64,000 nt of DNA from Paractinoplanes tereljensis (GTDB lineage: Bacteria > Actinomycetota > Actinomycetes > Mycobacteriales > Micromonosporaceae). A program made the translations under genes and the position numbers. The stretch covers positions 1 to 64,000 of the forward strand of contig NZ_BOMY01000024.1 in the NCBI RefSeq assembly GCF_016862435.1, given 5' to 3'. This document shows positions 8,041-15,596 of the stretch, piece after piece. A model generated the notes under the pieces. It saw only the letters and a program-made list of their open reading frames with translations. It searched no databases and was not told the DNA's origin. How positions within the stretch are numbered: position 1 is the stretch's first letter; each line of letters opens with the position of its first letter.

Positions 8041-8334
8041 GCCACACAGACTGCCACGTCGAGGCGACCGGTTACTTCTGCCCCAGTTTCCTGCTGCAAG
8101 TTGCAAGACCGCAGGTCACGGGGCAATTAGGCGTATTACAAAAGAACTTTGTGCCGATTTGGGGGTTTTGTCGAGATAGCGGTGCGCCCCTGCCACGATT
8201 TCGGTCGGTGACCTGGCACTCTGTCGCACTAGCATTGCCCGGTTCCCCCGGCCGGAAGGTTCCTCCTTTCCGGAACCGTAATGGCGGCGCCGGGGTAGCC
8301 GATGGGACACCGCGTGAAGGATGGGGGAGGCGAC
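8041..8334. other. Regulator upstream region
   Basis: A gap of about 290 bp upstream of the PucR-type gene. It is less GC-rich than its surroundings around 8130-8180. It contains the TGCAAGTTGCA palindrome and a stable hairpin at about 8252-8273 (CCGGAAGG with CCTTTCCGG, 5-nt loop). I see no gene. Confidence 0.5.
8095..8105. promoter_or_regulatory. TGCAA-G-TTGCA palindrome, copy 1 of 3
   Basis: A perfect 5-bp inverted repeat around one base, in the upstream region of the PucR-type regulator. Matching sites lie at 28254-28266 and 50368-50382, each in a promoter region. The binding protein is not known to me. Confidence 0.45.
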
Positions 8335-8562
8335 ATGCCGGAACGGGAAGACGGGCCGCTGCACGCCGACATCGATCCCGCGCTCGAAGACGCACAACCG
8401 ATGCCGCCGATGGCTACACCGGTCGTCGAGGTCGAGCCAGGGCCGAGCCGGGTCAGCTGTCGCACCGATTTGCACGGCTGGGCCGGAGGTCACCTGCACG
8501 GCGCGGTCCGGCCGCGCCGCCGGGCCTCGAGCCGGGGCCGCCCGCCCGGCCGCTGGTGCTGA
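8335..8562 (+). CDS. Possible small protein, 75 aa
   Basis: An ATG with a very strong GGGGGAGG site 4 nt upstream opens a 75-codon frame. The first half is acidic and Pro-rich (PEREDGPLHADIDPALEDAQ), the second half Arg-rich. There is no recognised domain. The ribosome site is the only real support; codon bias is not decisive in such GC-rich DNA. It stands upstream of the TetR gene with a 72-bp gap. Confidence 0.35.
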   Translation: MPEREDGPLHADIDPALEDAQPMPPMATPVVEVEPGPSRVSCRTDLHGWAGGHLHGAVRPRRRASSRGRPPGRWC

Positions 8563-8634
8563 GGTCTCACCCGCTCGGGTGAGTGGCCGGGCGCGGCACG
8601 ACCGGTCGGCCGCGTCCGCCCGACACGGTGGGGT

Positions 8635-9174
8635 GTGGACGACAAGAGGCGGCTGATCCTGGACCAGGCGCTCGCGCTGGTCGACGAGCGCGGGCTGGCG
8701 GCCATGTCGATGCGGGCGGTCGCCGAGCGGGTCGGGCTCACCTCGATGGCGCTCTATCCGTACGTGGGTGGCAAGGACGCCCTGCTCGACGGCCTGGTCG
8801 ACCTGCTGCACCAGGAACTGGGCTCGTCGGTCGCCGGTGACCGGGATCCGGACTGGCGGACCCGGCTGCGCGCGCTCGGCCGGGCCGTCCGGCAGCTCGC
8901 CTTCGACCATCCGGGCGCGTTCCCGCTGCTGCTCAACCGCTCGGCGGCGGGCGCGTCGGCGTCCTGGCTGACCGCCGCGCTGCGCGGCATCCTGCACGAC
9001 GCCGGGGTGGACGCGGCGCGGGTGCCGGGCCTGGCCCGGATGATCTGCGCTTTCCTGCTGGGCTACGCGACCGGCGAGGTGACCGGCGGCCTGCCGCCGG
9101 GCCAGCCGGCGGAGTTCGAGGAGAACCTGGCCGATCTCGTACGCCTGGTGGAGGTCACCGTTCGGGCGGTGTGA
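8635..9174 (+). CDS. TetR-family transcriptional regulator
   Basis: A 179-aa repressor-type protein. Residues 5-50 form the TetR helix-turn-helix: ILDQALALVDERGLAAMSMRAVAERVGLTSMALYPYVGGKDALL. The C-terminal part is an all-helical ligand domain with an Ala-rich face. The GTG start at 8635 lacks a strong ribosome site. The gene reads towards the sigma-factor-like gene 46 bp downstream. The target is unknown; no enzyme gene is linked. Confidence 0.85.
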   Translation: MDDKRRLILDQALALVDERGLAAMSMRAVAERVGLTSMALYPYVGGKDALLDGLVDLLHQELGSSVAGDRDPDWRTRLRALGRAVRQLAFDHPGAFPLLLNRSAAGASASWLTAALRGILHDAGVDAARVPGLARMICAFLLGYATGEVTGGLPPGQPAEFEENLADLVRLVEVTVRAV

Positions 9175-9220
9175 TCGGTGTTTCGTCACGACGAAAGCGA
9201 CTTTCTCCTATAAAGGTGCT

Positions 9221-9697
9221 ATGTCCGGTGACGACGACGGTTTGCACGACTTCGTAGCCAGCCGCCTGCCGCACCTGCGCCGATCGGCGTTCCTGATGTG
9301 CGGCGACTGGGAACTCGCCACCGAACTGACCCGCGCCTGCCTGGCCCGGGTGGTGGCGGACACCCGCCGCGGCGCGGTCGCCGACCCCGACGTGTACGCG
9401 TACGCCGAACTGATGGAGGCCTGCCGCCGCCGCAACCGGCGCCGCGAGCACGTCTTCGTGGCCGCGGCCGGTGCCGAGGGCGTGGCGGCCGAGTCCATCC
9501 TGCTGCTCGACGCCCTGCACAAGCTGACGCCCCGCTGCCGGGCGGTGCTGGTGCTGCGGCACTGGGACGGCTTCGACACCGATGCGGTCGGCGCCATGCT
9601 CGACCTCGACGACGAGCGGGTCGCCGCCTACGAGCGGGCCGGCCTGTCCGCCCTGCAGAAGCTGCTCATCGAGTCCGAGGCGGCGCTGACCGGATGA
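9221..9697 (+). CDS. Degenerate ECF sigma factor-like protein
   Basis: A 158-aa protein with the layout of SigE-type ECF factors. An N-terminal region-2-like part reads FVASRLPHLRRSAFLMCGDWELATELTRACLARV, and the C-terminal region 4 has LTPRCRAVLVLRHWDGFDTDAVGAMLDLD followed by a putative recognition helix. The usual acidic region-2 motif (AEDLVQE type) is replaced by TELTRAC, so core binding or promoter melting may be altered. It overlaps the next gene by 4 nt (ATGA), the usual arrangement for a sigma and its membrane partner. Confidence 0.7.
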   Translation: MSGDDDGLHDFVASRLPHLRRSAFLMCGDWELATELTRACLARVVADTRRGAVADPDVYAYAELMEACRRRNRRREHVFVAAAGAEGVAAESILLLDALHKLTPRCRAVLVLRHWDGFDTDAVGAMLDLDDERVAAYERAGLSALQKLLIESEAALTG

Positions 9698-10473
9698 ACG
9701 AGCCGCTGACCCGTCTCCTCGAGCGCGTGCTGGAGGGCGAGCCGGACCTGGGCGACGAGGTCGACGCGATCTTCCGGGACGCTGACCGGATCCGGCGCCG
9801 GCGCACCCGCGGGCTGCTCGGCGCCGGTGCCGCCGCGGTGGCGGTGATCGCGATCGCCGGTTACCTGCTCACCACGACGCTGATGCCGGACACCCAGGCC
9901 CAGCCGCCGGCCCCGGCCCCGGCCCGGGCCACCGCCAGCGCGGTCCCGGTGCCGTCCAGCGTCGCCGACCCGGTGCTGGCGGTGCTCGCGCCGGTGGTGG
10001 ACGGGAAGAAGCTGCACATCGTCCCGCGCCCGCCGGAGCGCGGCAACGGCTGGCGGCAGTACTCGATCACCGACCCGGACGGCAAGCCGCGCGGCACCGT
10101 CGAGATCGCGATCTACCACGTCGCCGAGGACCTGTGCTTCCCGGTGCTGGCCGCGCCGGGCAAGTGCGCCCGCACCGAGTGGGCGCCGGCCGGGGTCGAG
10201 TACGTGCGTTACGACGCCGATCAGGACCGGGACTGGCAGGTGCACCAGACGATCGCCCGCCGGATCACCGACGGGCGCACCCTGGCCGTGATGGCGACCG
10301 GCGAGCGGGGCACCGACAACGCGTCGAAGGGCAAGCCGGGGCTGACCGGCGCGCAGATCGAGAAGATCACCACCGGCCAGAAGCTGTTCGACGCCTTCGG
10401 CCCGGACGAGCAGTGCTCCGGCCCGTCCTCCGCGGCGTGCCCGGCCTTCCGGGTGCCGGTGCCGATTTCCTAG
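9694..10473 (+). CDS. Membrane-anchored partner of the sigma-like protein
   Basis: A 259-aa protein with a short cytoplasmic N-terminus (about 35 residues, ending in RRRRTR), one membrane span (about 38-58, AAAVAVIAIAGYLLTTTL), a Pro/Ala-rich linker and an extracellular domain of about 180 residues with four Cys. The topology and the ATGA overlap with the sigma-like gene suggest an anti-sigma or accessory sensor. The N-terminus lacks a zinc-binding anti-sigma motif, so this is inference from position and topology. Confidence 0.65.
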   Translation: MNEPLTRLLERVLEGEPDLGDEVDAIFRDADRIRRRRTRGLLGAGAAAVAVIAIAGYLLTTTLMPDTQAQPPAPAPARATASAVPVPSSVADPVLAVLAPVVDGKKLHIVPRPPERGNGWRQYSITDPDGKPRGTVEIAIYHVAEDLCFPVLAAPGKCARTEWAPAGVEYVRYDADQDRDWQVHQTIARRITDGRTLAVMATGERGTDNASKGKPGLTGAQIEKITTGQKLFDAFGPDEQCSGPSSAACPAFRVPVPIS

Positions 10474-10480
10474 CGGGCTC

Positions 10481-11146
10481 TTAGACCTTCCGGCGGATCA
10501 GGAAGGCGATGCCGGCCAGGCCGAACGCGATGACCACCAGGACCGCGCCGTTGACCAGCAGGAGCTGGCGCATCTCGCCGAGGAAGTTGTTGACCCCGGT
10601 GACCGGGTCGAGCTCGTCGGCGTTGAGGTCCTGGCCGATGCCGCCACCGATGCCGCCGGCCACCACGTCGGGCCGGGCCTCCAGCGGGACGCCGCTGACC
10701 CGCAGCGTCTCCGACATGGTGAGCCGGCCGTAGAACCAGCCGTCGGTCACCGTCTTGCCGATGACCGGCTGCTTGGCCGGGCGGTGCGCGCGCGGGCCGC
10801 CGGCCGCGAGCGGGTAGAGCTCGTAGACCATCTGCGGAGCCGTCTTGAGCATGACGGTCAGCGTGTATTTCGGGCCGAGCTTGTCGGCCGCGGGCGCGGT
10901 GGTCTGCGGGGTGGCCGTGGCCATCCAGGTGACCTCGGCGAGCAGGGTGTCGAAGAGGCGGGCGCCGTCGGTCGGGTCGACGATAAGCGTGCCGTTGATG
11001 TCTTTGCCAACAATCTGGACACTTGTCGGTTTCGCGGCCGGCTTGGGTGCGGCCTGCGCCGCCGGTGCCACCCCGATCGTGACCAATGCGGCGATAGCGA
11101 TCGCCCCGACCCCAGAGATCACCCTTTTGATGGCCCCTCGAACCAT
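10481..11146 (-). CDS. Secreted or membrane-anchored hypothetical protein
   Basis: A 221-aa protein with a cleavable signal peptide (ends APAAQAA near residue 28), an extracellular domain and a C-terminal membrane anchor (LLVNGAVLVVIAFGLAGIAFLI) followed by RRKV. I do not recognise the domain. ATG 11146 is chosen because GGGGAGG lies 7 nt upstream; longer in-frame starts would bury the signal peptide. It converges on the sigma partner gene with 7 bp between stops, and a TACTAT-like -10 sequence lies near 11330 on the minus strand. Confidence 0.65.
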   Translation of the reverse strand: MVRGAIKRVISGVGAIAIAALVTIGVAPAAQAAPKPAAKPTSVQIVGKDINGTLIVDPTDGARLFDTLLAEVTWMATATPQTTAPAADKLGPKYTLTVMLKTAPQMVYELYPLAAGGPRAHRPAKQPVIGKTVTDGWFYGRLTMSETLRVSGVPLEARPDVVAGGIGGGIGQDLNADELDPVTGVNNFLGEMRQLLLVNGAVLVVIAFGLAGIAFLIRRKV

Positions 11147-11450
11147 GGTCCGGCCTCCCCGCCCCGTGGTGGACATGGCTTCGTGCGTGGCTGGTCGCGG
11201 CGCGACGGTGGATCGCGGCACGGCCGAAGCCCCACACAGCCTCCCCGGACCGACGCCCGGGCGCATCTCGAGCCGGACGAATTGGAGCCATCTGGGGATG
11301 ACCGGAGAGACGACAACGGCCGTTGATCAGCGGCCGAATAGTACCCATGCCTCGCAAGCAGATGGGGTCCAGGTCACCCGCGCAGCGGTATTCGTTACCG
11401 GAACGACGGGAAGCGATGGCCTGGTGGGCGGCAAATGCGATAAAGGCAAA
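11147..11450. other. Intergenic region upstream of the anchored protein
   Basis: About 300 bp between the hypothetical anchored protein and the gltX terminator. Both strands are partly open but no frame has a ribosome site and I see no known domain. It should carry the promoter of the anchored protein gene. Confidence 0.4.
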
Positions 11451-11483
11451 AATTTCGGGTACGCGAACCGCGTACCCGAAATT
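11446..11483 (-). terminator. gltX rho-independent terminator
   Basis: A perfect 15-bp stem (AATTTCGGGTACGCG with CGCGTACCCGAAATT, 3-nt loop) followed on the minus strand by TTTTT. It starts 3 nt past the gltX stop. Confidence 0.95.
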
Positions 11484-11485
11484 CT

Positions 11486-12892
11486 TTAGAGTGCGGCCCG
11501 TGCGGCGCGCAAGCGACGCAGCGTCTTTTCCCGGCCCAATACCTCGATCGACTCGAAGAGCGGAAGGCCCACCGAGCGGCCGGTGACCGCGACCCGGACC
11601 GGCGCCTGGGTCTTGCCCAGCTTGAGCTCGCGGGCCAGGCCGACGTCCTCCAGTACGGCCTTCAGCGGCTCGGCCGACCAGTCCTCGAGCGCCTCGAACG
11701 CGTCCGCGGTCGCGTCCAGGATCTCGGCGGCCGGACCCTTCATCGCCTTGGCCCAGGACGCCTCGTCGCGGACCGGCTCGTCGAGGAAGAGGAAGTCGAC
11801 GTACTCCACGATCTCGGAGAGCACCGCGATGCGGGTCTGCGCGAGCGGCGCGACGGCGGTGAAGACCTGCAGGTCGAAGGCGTCCGGCGACCACGGCGGG
11901 GCCGGGATGGTGTCGGTGCCCTGCAGCCACGGCGCGCAGCACGCGGCGAACTCGTCCGGCGCCAGCGCGCGGATGTAGTCACCGTTGAACGCGCGCAGCT
12001 TCTTGACGTCGAAGAACGCCGGTGCGTGGTTGACCTCGTCGATCCGGTATTCGTCCTCGATCACCGACCAGGGCACGATCTCCCGGTCGCCGGACGGTGC
12101 CCAGCCGAGCAGCATCAGATAGTTGCGCATCGCGGCGGCCAGGTAACCCTCGTCGCGGTACGACTCCAGGGCGACCTTGTCGCGGCGCTTTGACAGCTTC
12201 TGCCGCTTCTCGTTGACGATGACCGGAACGTGACCCCAGACCGGCGGGGTGTGGCCCAGCGCCTCCCACAGCAGCTGCTGCTTGGGGGTGTTGGGTAGGT
12301 GCTCCTCGGCCCGGAACACATGGGTGATCCCCATGGTCATGTCGTCCACGACGTTGGCCAGCAGGAACAGCGGGGAGCCGTCGCCGCGGGCGATGACGAA
12401 ATCTTCGATCAGCTTGTTCTCGAACGTGGGCTTGCCGCGGACCAGGTCCTCCACCACGGTCTCGCCCTCGTCGGGGGTGCGGAAGCGCAGCGCGCGGCCG
12501 TCCCCGGGGCCGAGGTTCTTGTCGCGGCAGAAGCCGTCGTAGCCGGAGTGCTGGTTGCCGGTGCGGGCGATGACGTCATCCCGCTTGCAGCCGCAGTAGT
12601 AGGCCTTGCCCTCGCCGTACAGCCGGGTGGCGGCGGCGGTGTGGTCGGCGGCGTAGGACGACTGGTAGTAGGGACCCTCGTACGCCCCACGCTCGATGCC
12701 GATCCAGTCGAGCGCGGCGATGATGCCTTCGGTCCACTCCGGACGGTTCCGGGCGGCGTCGGTGTCCTCGATCCGGAGCACGAAGACACCCTCGTGCTGC
12801 TGGGCATAGATCCAGTTCTGCAGCGCCGAGCGGGCGCCGCCGACGTGGAACATGCCGGTCGGGGACGGGGCGAAACGTACGCGAACAGTCAC
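11486..12892 (-). CDS. gltX: Glutamyl-tRNA synthetase
   Basis: A 468-aa class I aminoacyl-tRNA synthetase that charges tRNA with glutamate. The HIGH-type signature is in FAPSPTGMFHVGGAR and the KMSKS-type loop is KLSKRRD. A YYCGCKRDD segment corresponds to the zinc-binding insertion of the family, partly reduced. Length is usual. The gene is followed by a strong terminator and preceded at 14 bp by the stop of an MFS gene on the same strand, so the two could be co-transcribed. Confidence 0.96.
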   Translation of the reverse strand: MTVRVRFAPSPTGMFHVGGARSALQNWIYAQQHEGVFVLRIEDTDAARNRPEWTEGIIAALDWIGIERGAYEGPYYQSSYAADHTAAATRLYGEGKAYYCGCKRDDVIARTGNQHSGYDGFCRDKNLGPGDGRALRFRTPDEGETVVEDLVRGKPTFENKLIEDFVIARGDGSPLFLLANVVDDMTMGITHVFRAEEHLPNTPKQQLLWEALGHTPPVWGHVPVIVNEKRQKLSKRRDKVALESYRDEGYLAAAMRNYLMLLGWAPSGDREIVPWSVIEDEYRIDEVNHAPAFFDVKKLRAFNGDYIRALAPDEFAACCAPWLQGTDTIPAPPWSPDAFDLQVFTAVAPLAQTRIAVLSEIVEYVDFLFLDEPVRDEASWAKAMKGPAAEILDATADAFEALEDWSAEPLKAVLEDVGLARELKLGKTQAPVRVAVTGRSVGLPLFESIEVLGREKTLRRLRAARAAL

Positions 12893-12905
12893 CCGCTAAG
12901 GGTAC

Positions 12906-14165
12906 CTAGGCCACTGAACGGATTTTCAGCACGGCCAGGGCTCCGGCCAGCGAAGTGACCGCGGTGAGTACGAACAGGGTCGGATAGCCGCCCAGGAAGG
13001 CGACGACCGGGGCGGCCAGCACCGGGCCGAGCGCCTGGGAGACCGAGGGGGCGATGTTGATCACGCCGATGTCCTTGGCCCGGTCGGCGGCGGCCGGCAG
13101 CACCTGGGTGACGACCGCGGTGTCCACCGCCAGGTAGATGCCGAAGCCCGCGCCGAACAGCACCGCCGCCACCATGGCGACCGGCCAGGTGGGCCAGATG
13201 GCCAGCAGGATCGCGGCGACCGCGATGATCACGCCGGACCAGACCACGAAGACCTTGCGTTTGCCGGCCCGGTCGGAGAGCCAGCCGCCGAGCATCGCCG
13301 TGCTGACCATGCCGACCGTGTAGAGCAGGATCATGTAGAGCAGGCCGGTCTCGGCGTCTTCCAGCTTGACCGCGTCGGACAGGAAGTAGAGCAGGTAGAG
13401 CGTGCCGAGCGCGTTGCCCAGCATGACCAGGAAACGGGTGACCCAGGCCCAGGCGAAGTCGGGGTTGGCGCGCATGTCGACCCGGAACGCCCGCCAGGTG
13501 AAGCGGGGGACGACGGTGTCGCCGAGCGGGTCGTCCGGGGTGCGCAGCACGAACGGCGCGACCAGGAGCAGCAGGCCGATCGCGATGATCAGATAGCCCG
13601 GCGACGGGGTGGTGACCACCGTGGTGACCAGGATGGCGCCGACCACCAGGCCGAGCGCGACCGGCATGCCGATCCAGCCGGAGACCAGGCCACGCTGGGC
13701 GACCGGCACCCGGTCGGGCACCGCCGAGGTGAGGGTGGCCAGCATGACGTTGATGCCGATGTTGGCCAGAGCCCAGCCCACGGTGATCCAGAACAGGTTG
13801 GGCGCGACCGCGAGCACCAGCAGGCAGAGCGAGAGCAGCAGCGCGGCGCCGGCCGTCCAGATGTGTCGCCGGCCCCAGGCCCGCCCGAGAAAGTGCAGCC
13901 GGGTGCGGTCGGAGAGGGCGCCGGCGAGAGGATTGACGACGACGGCGACGATCGCGCCGATGCCGGTGACGATGCCCAGCCAGAGCTCTTTGTGCGCGAT
14001 GCCGAGGTCTTCGATCTGCTCGGGCAGCAGCACCTGCAGGGGGGTGTAGTAGGCCATCCAGAGGCCCAGATTGGCGGCGAAGAGCAGACCGATCCAGGTG
14101 CGCCGGACGTTGACGACGGGCTCGGCCAGTGCTGGATTTCCCTGAGCTTTGGGAGTGACCACCAT
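12906..14165 (-). CDS. MFS transporter
   Basis: A 419-aa permease with about 12 membrane spans. The loop after span 2 has PLAGALSDRTRLHFLGRAWGRR, a variant of the MFS motif A. The substrate cannot be told; the overall pattern resembles sugar or cation symporters of the MFS. The ATG at 14165 has GAGGAGG 6 nt upstream, and this ribosome site lies in one arm of a hairpin (14171-14190). It stands just upstream of gltX. Confidence 0.85.
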   Translation of the reverse strand: MVVTPKAQGNPALAEPVVNVRRTWIGLLFAANLGLWMAYYTPLQVLLPEQIEDLGIAHKELWLGIVTGIGAIVAVVVNPLAGALSDRTRLHFLGRAWGRRHIWTAGAALLLSLCLLVLAVAPNLFWITVGWALANIGINVMLATLTSAVPDRVPVAQRGLVSGWIGMPVALGLVVGAILVTTVVTTPSPGYLIIAIGLLLLVAPFVLRTPDDPLGDTVVPRFTWRAFRVDMRANPDFAWAWVTRFLVMLGNALGTLYLLYFLSDAVKLEDAETGLLYMILLYTVGMVSTAMLGGWLSDRAGKRKVFVVWSGVIIAVAAILLAIWPTWPVAMVAAVLFGAGFGIYLAVDTAVVTQVLPAAADRAKDIGVINIAPSVSQALGPVLAAPVVAFLGGYPTLFVLTAVTSLAGALAVLKIRSVA

Positions 14166-14170
14166 CGAGC

Positions 14171-14190
14171 CTCCTCTCCGTAGTGAGGAG
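14171..14190 (-). promoter_or_regulatory. Hairpin that covers the MFS ribosome site
   Basis: On the minus strand CTCCTC-ACTACGGA-GAGGAG forms a 6-bp stem whose 3' arm is the Shine-Dalgarno sequence of the MFS gene. It could limit translation initiation; this is inference from the pairing alone. Confidence 0.35.
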
Positions 14191-14230
14191 CTTACGGAAT
14201 GTCAGACAGCTTGACGAGAGGCTCTTGCGT

Positions 14231-14258
14231 GGTAGTTTACCGACTAGCTAATTAACCG
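14231..14258. promoter_or_regulatory. Candidate ArsR operator and promoter
   Basis: An AT-rich patch with GGTA-GTT-TACC and TAGT-N6-ACTA inverted repeats lies just before the ribosome site of the DHFR-like gene, the first gene of an operon that encodes an ArsR-type regulator. The position fits self-regulation. Confidence 0.4.
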
Positions 14259-14267
14259 GAGGGTGAA

Positions 14268-14801
14268 ATGGGAAAGATCGTAGCGGTGGAGTACACGACG
14301 CTGGACGGCGTCTTCGAGGAGCCGTCCTGGAGCGGGCCCTACTTCAATGAGGAGCTGAGCGGCTGGCAGGCCGGCAATCTGCGGGAGGCCGACGCGCTTC
14401 TGCTCGGCCGCAAGACCTACGAGGGCTTCAAGGCCGCCTGGCCGCAGATGGAGGAGGCGACCGGCGACTTCGGCGTGAAGATGAACTCGATGCCCAAGCA
14501 CGTCGCCACCACCACGCTGACCACTCCCGAGTGGAACGCGAGCTTCATCGCCGGTGAGGTCGCCGACGCCGTGGCCAAGCTGCGCACCGAGCCCGGCAAC
14601 CTGCTGATCAACGGCAGTGCCAGCCTGGTGAACTACCTGACCAGGCACAACCTGATCGACGAGTACCGGATCATGATCTTCCCGGTGGTGCAGGGCGAGG
14701 GCCGCAAGCTCTGGGACGACGGCACCAAGATCGCGCTGACGCTGGCCGACTCGTGGAAGACCGCGACCGGCGTCGAGGTGGTCACCTACGTGCCGGCCTG
14801 A
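14268..14801 (+). CDS. Dihydrofolate reductase-like (RibD C-terminal) protein
   Basis: A 177-aa protein of the DHFR/RibD-C fold group, often annotated as dihydrofolate reductase family. It starts KIVAVEYTTLDGVFEEP, then has DALLLGRKTYEGF and a nucleotide-binding NLLINGSASLVNYL segment. Members are NADPH-dependent reductases of mostly unknown substrate. GGAGGG lies 7 nt before the ATG. It leads a three-gene operon with an ArsR regulator (1-bp gap) and an SRPBCC protein, a common actinobacterial set. Confidence 0.85.
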   Translation: MGKIVAVEYTTLDGVFEEPSWSGPYFNEELSGWQAGNLREADALLLGRKTYEGFKAAWPQMEEATGDFGVKMNSMPKHVATTTLTTPEWNASFIAGEVADAVAKLRTEPGNLLINGSASLVNYLTRHNLIDEYRIMIFPVVQGEGRKLWDDGTKIALTLADSWKTATGVEVVTYVPA

Positions 14802-14802
14802 G

Positions 14803-15138
14803 GTGGCCACTGACCAGCTCAGTGTCATCTTCGGCGCCTTGGCCGACCCGACCCGGCGGGCGATCCTGGCCCGGCTGGCCGACGGGCCGGCGACCGTCAA
14901 CGAGCTCGCCGAGCCGTTCGCGATCACCCTCCCGGCCATCTCCAAGCACCTCAAGGTGCTCGAACGGGCCGGGCTCATCTCCCGCGGCCGGGAGAAGCAG
15001 TGGCGGCCCTGCCGGCTCGAGGCCGAGCCGCTGCGCGAGGCGACCGAGTGGATGAGCCGCTATCGCCAGTTCTGGGAGTCGAGCTTCGACAAACTGGATG
15101 CCCACCTCCGTACGATCTTGAAGGGACCCGAGCAGTGA
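14803..15138 (+). CDS. ArsR-family transcriptional regulator
   Basis: A 111-aa winged-helix repressor: FGALADPTRRAILARLADGPATV then AITLPAISKHLKVLERAGLI as recognition helix. No metal-binding Cys cluster is seen, so it is of the non-metal ArsR type usually paired with SRPBCC proteins. GTG start 1 bp after the upstream stop; its own stop overlaps the next start by GTGA. Confidence 0.92.
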   Translation: MATDQLSVIFGALADPTRRAILARLADGPATVNELAEPFAITLPAISKHLKVLERAGLISRGREKQWRPCRLEAEPLREATEWMSRYRQFWESSFDKLDAHLRTILKGPEQ

Positions 15139-15596
15139 CCGACGAGGAGATGACGTTCCGCGAGCTCGACATCGTGCGCGTCTTCGAAGCGCCGCGTGAG
15201 CTGGTCTGGCGCGCCTGGACCGACCCCAACCAGATCGCCCGGTGGTGGGGACCGGCCGGCATGCACACGCCGCGCTCGACGGTCGAGATGGACGTGCGCC
15301 CGGGCGGCGTCTTCCGGCTGACCATGGTCTCCGATGACGACGGCACCGAATACCCGTCGGACATGCGGTTCACCAAGGTCGACGAACCGTCGGTGCTCGA
15401 ATTCGAATGGGACGGCCAGCGCGGCATCGGCGGCGGGAAATCGACGATCACCTTCACCGACCTCGGCGACGGCCGCACCGAGATGACCAACCACTACGCC
15501 GGCTACCTCACCGACATGATCCAGAGCTACATGCTGCTGGGGACAAATCAGCAATTCGACAAGCTTGCGGCGTACGCGAACCGGCTCAAACAGTGA
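15135..15596 (+). CDS. SRPBCC (AHSA1-type) domain protein
   Basis: A 153-aa START-like fold protein of the Aha1/CalC group: DIVRVFEAPRELVWRAWTDPNQIARWWGP, then FEWDG, then the C-terminal helix QSYMLLGTNQQFDKLAAYANRL. Such proteins bind hydrophobic ligands; paired with ArsR they are widespread but poorly understood. Start GTG overlaps the arsR stop. Its 3' end overlaps the convergent chemotaxis gene by 11 bp. Confidence 0.88.
   Translation: MTDEEMTFRELDIVRVFEAPRELVWRAWTDPNQIARWWGPAGMHTPRSTVEMDVRPGGVFRLTMVSDDDGTEYPSDMRFTKVDEPSVLEFEWDGQRGIGGGKSTITFTDLGDGRTEMTNHYAGYLTDMIQSYMLLGTNQQFDKLAAYANRLKQ

Noticed and set aside
8116..9189. 357-codon minus-strand frame opposite the TetR gene
   Set aside because: The TetR helix-turn-helix on the plus strand is clear; the minus frame is Arg/Gly/Pro-rich without domains.
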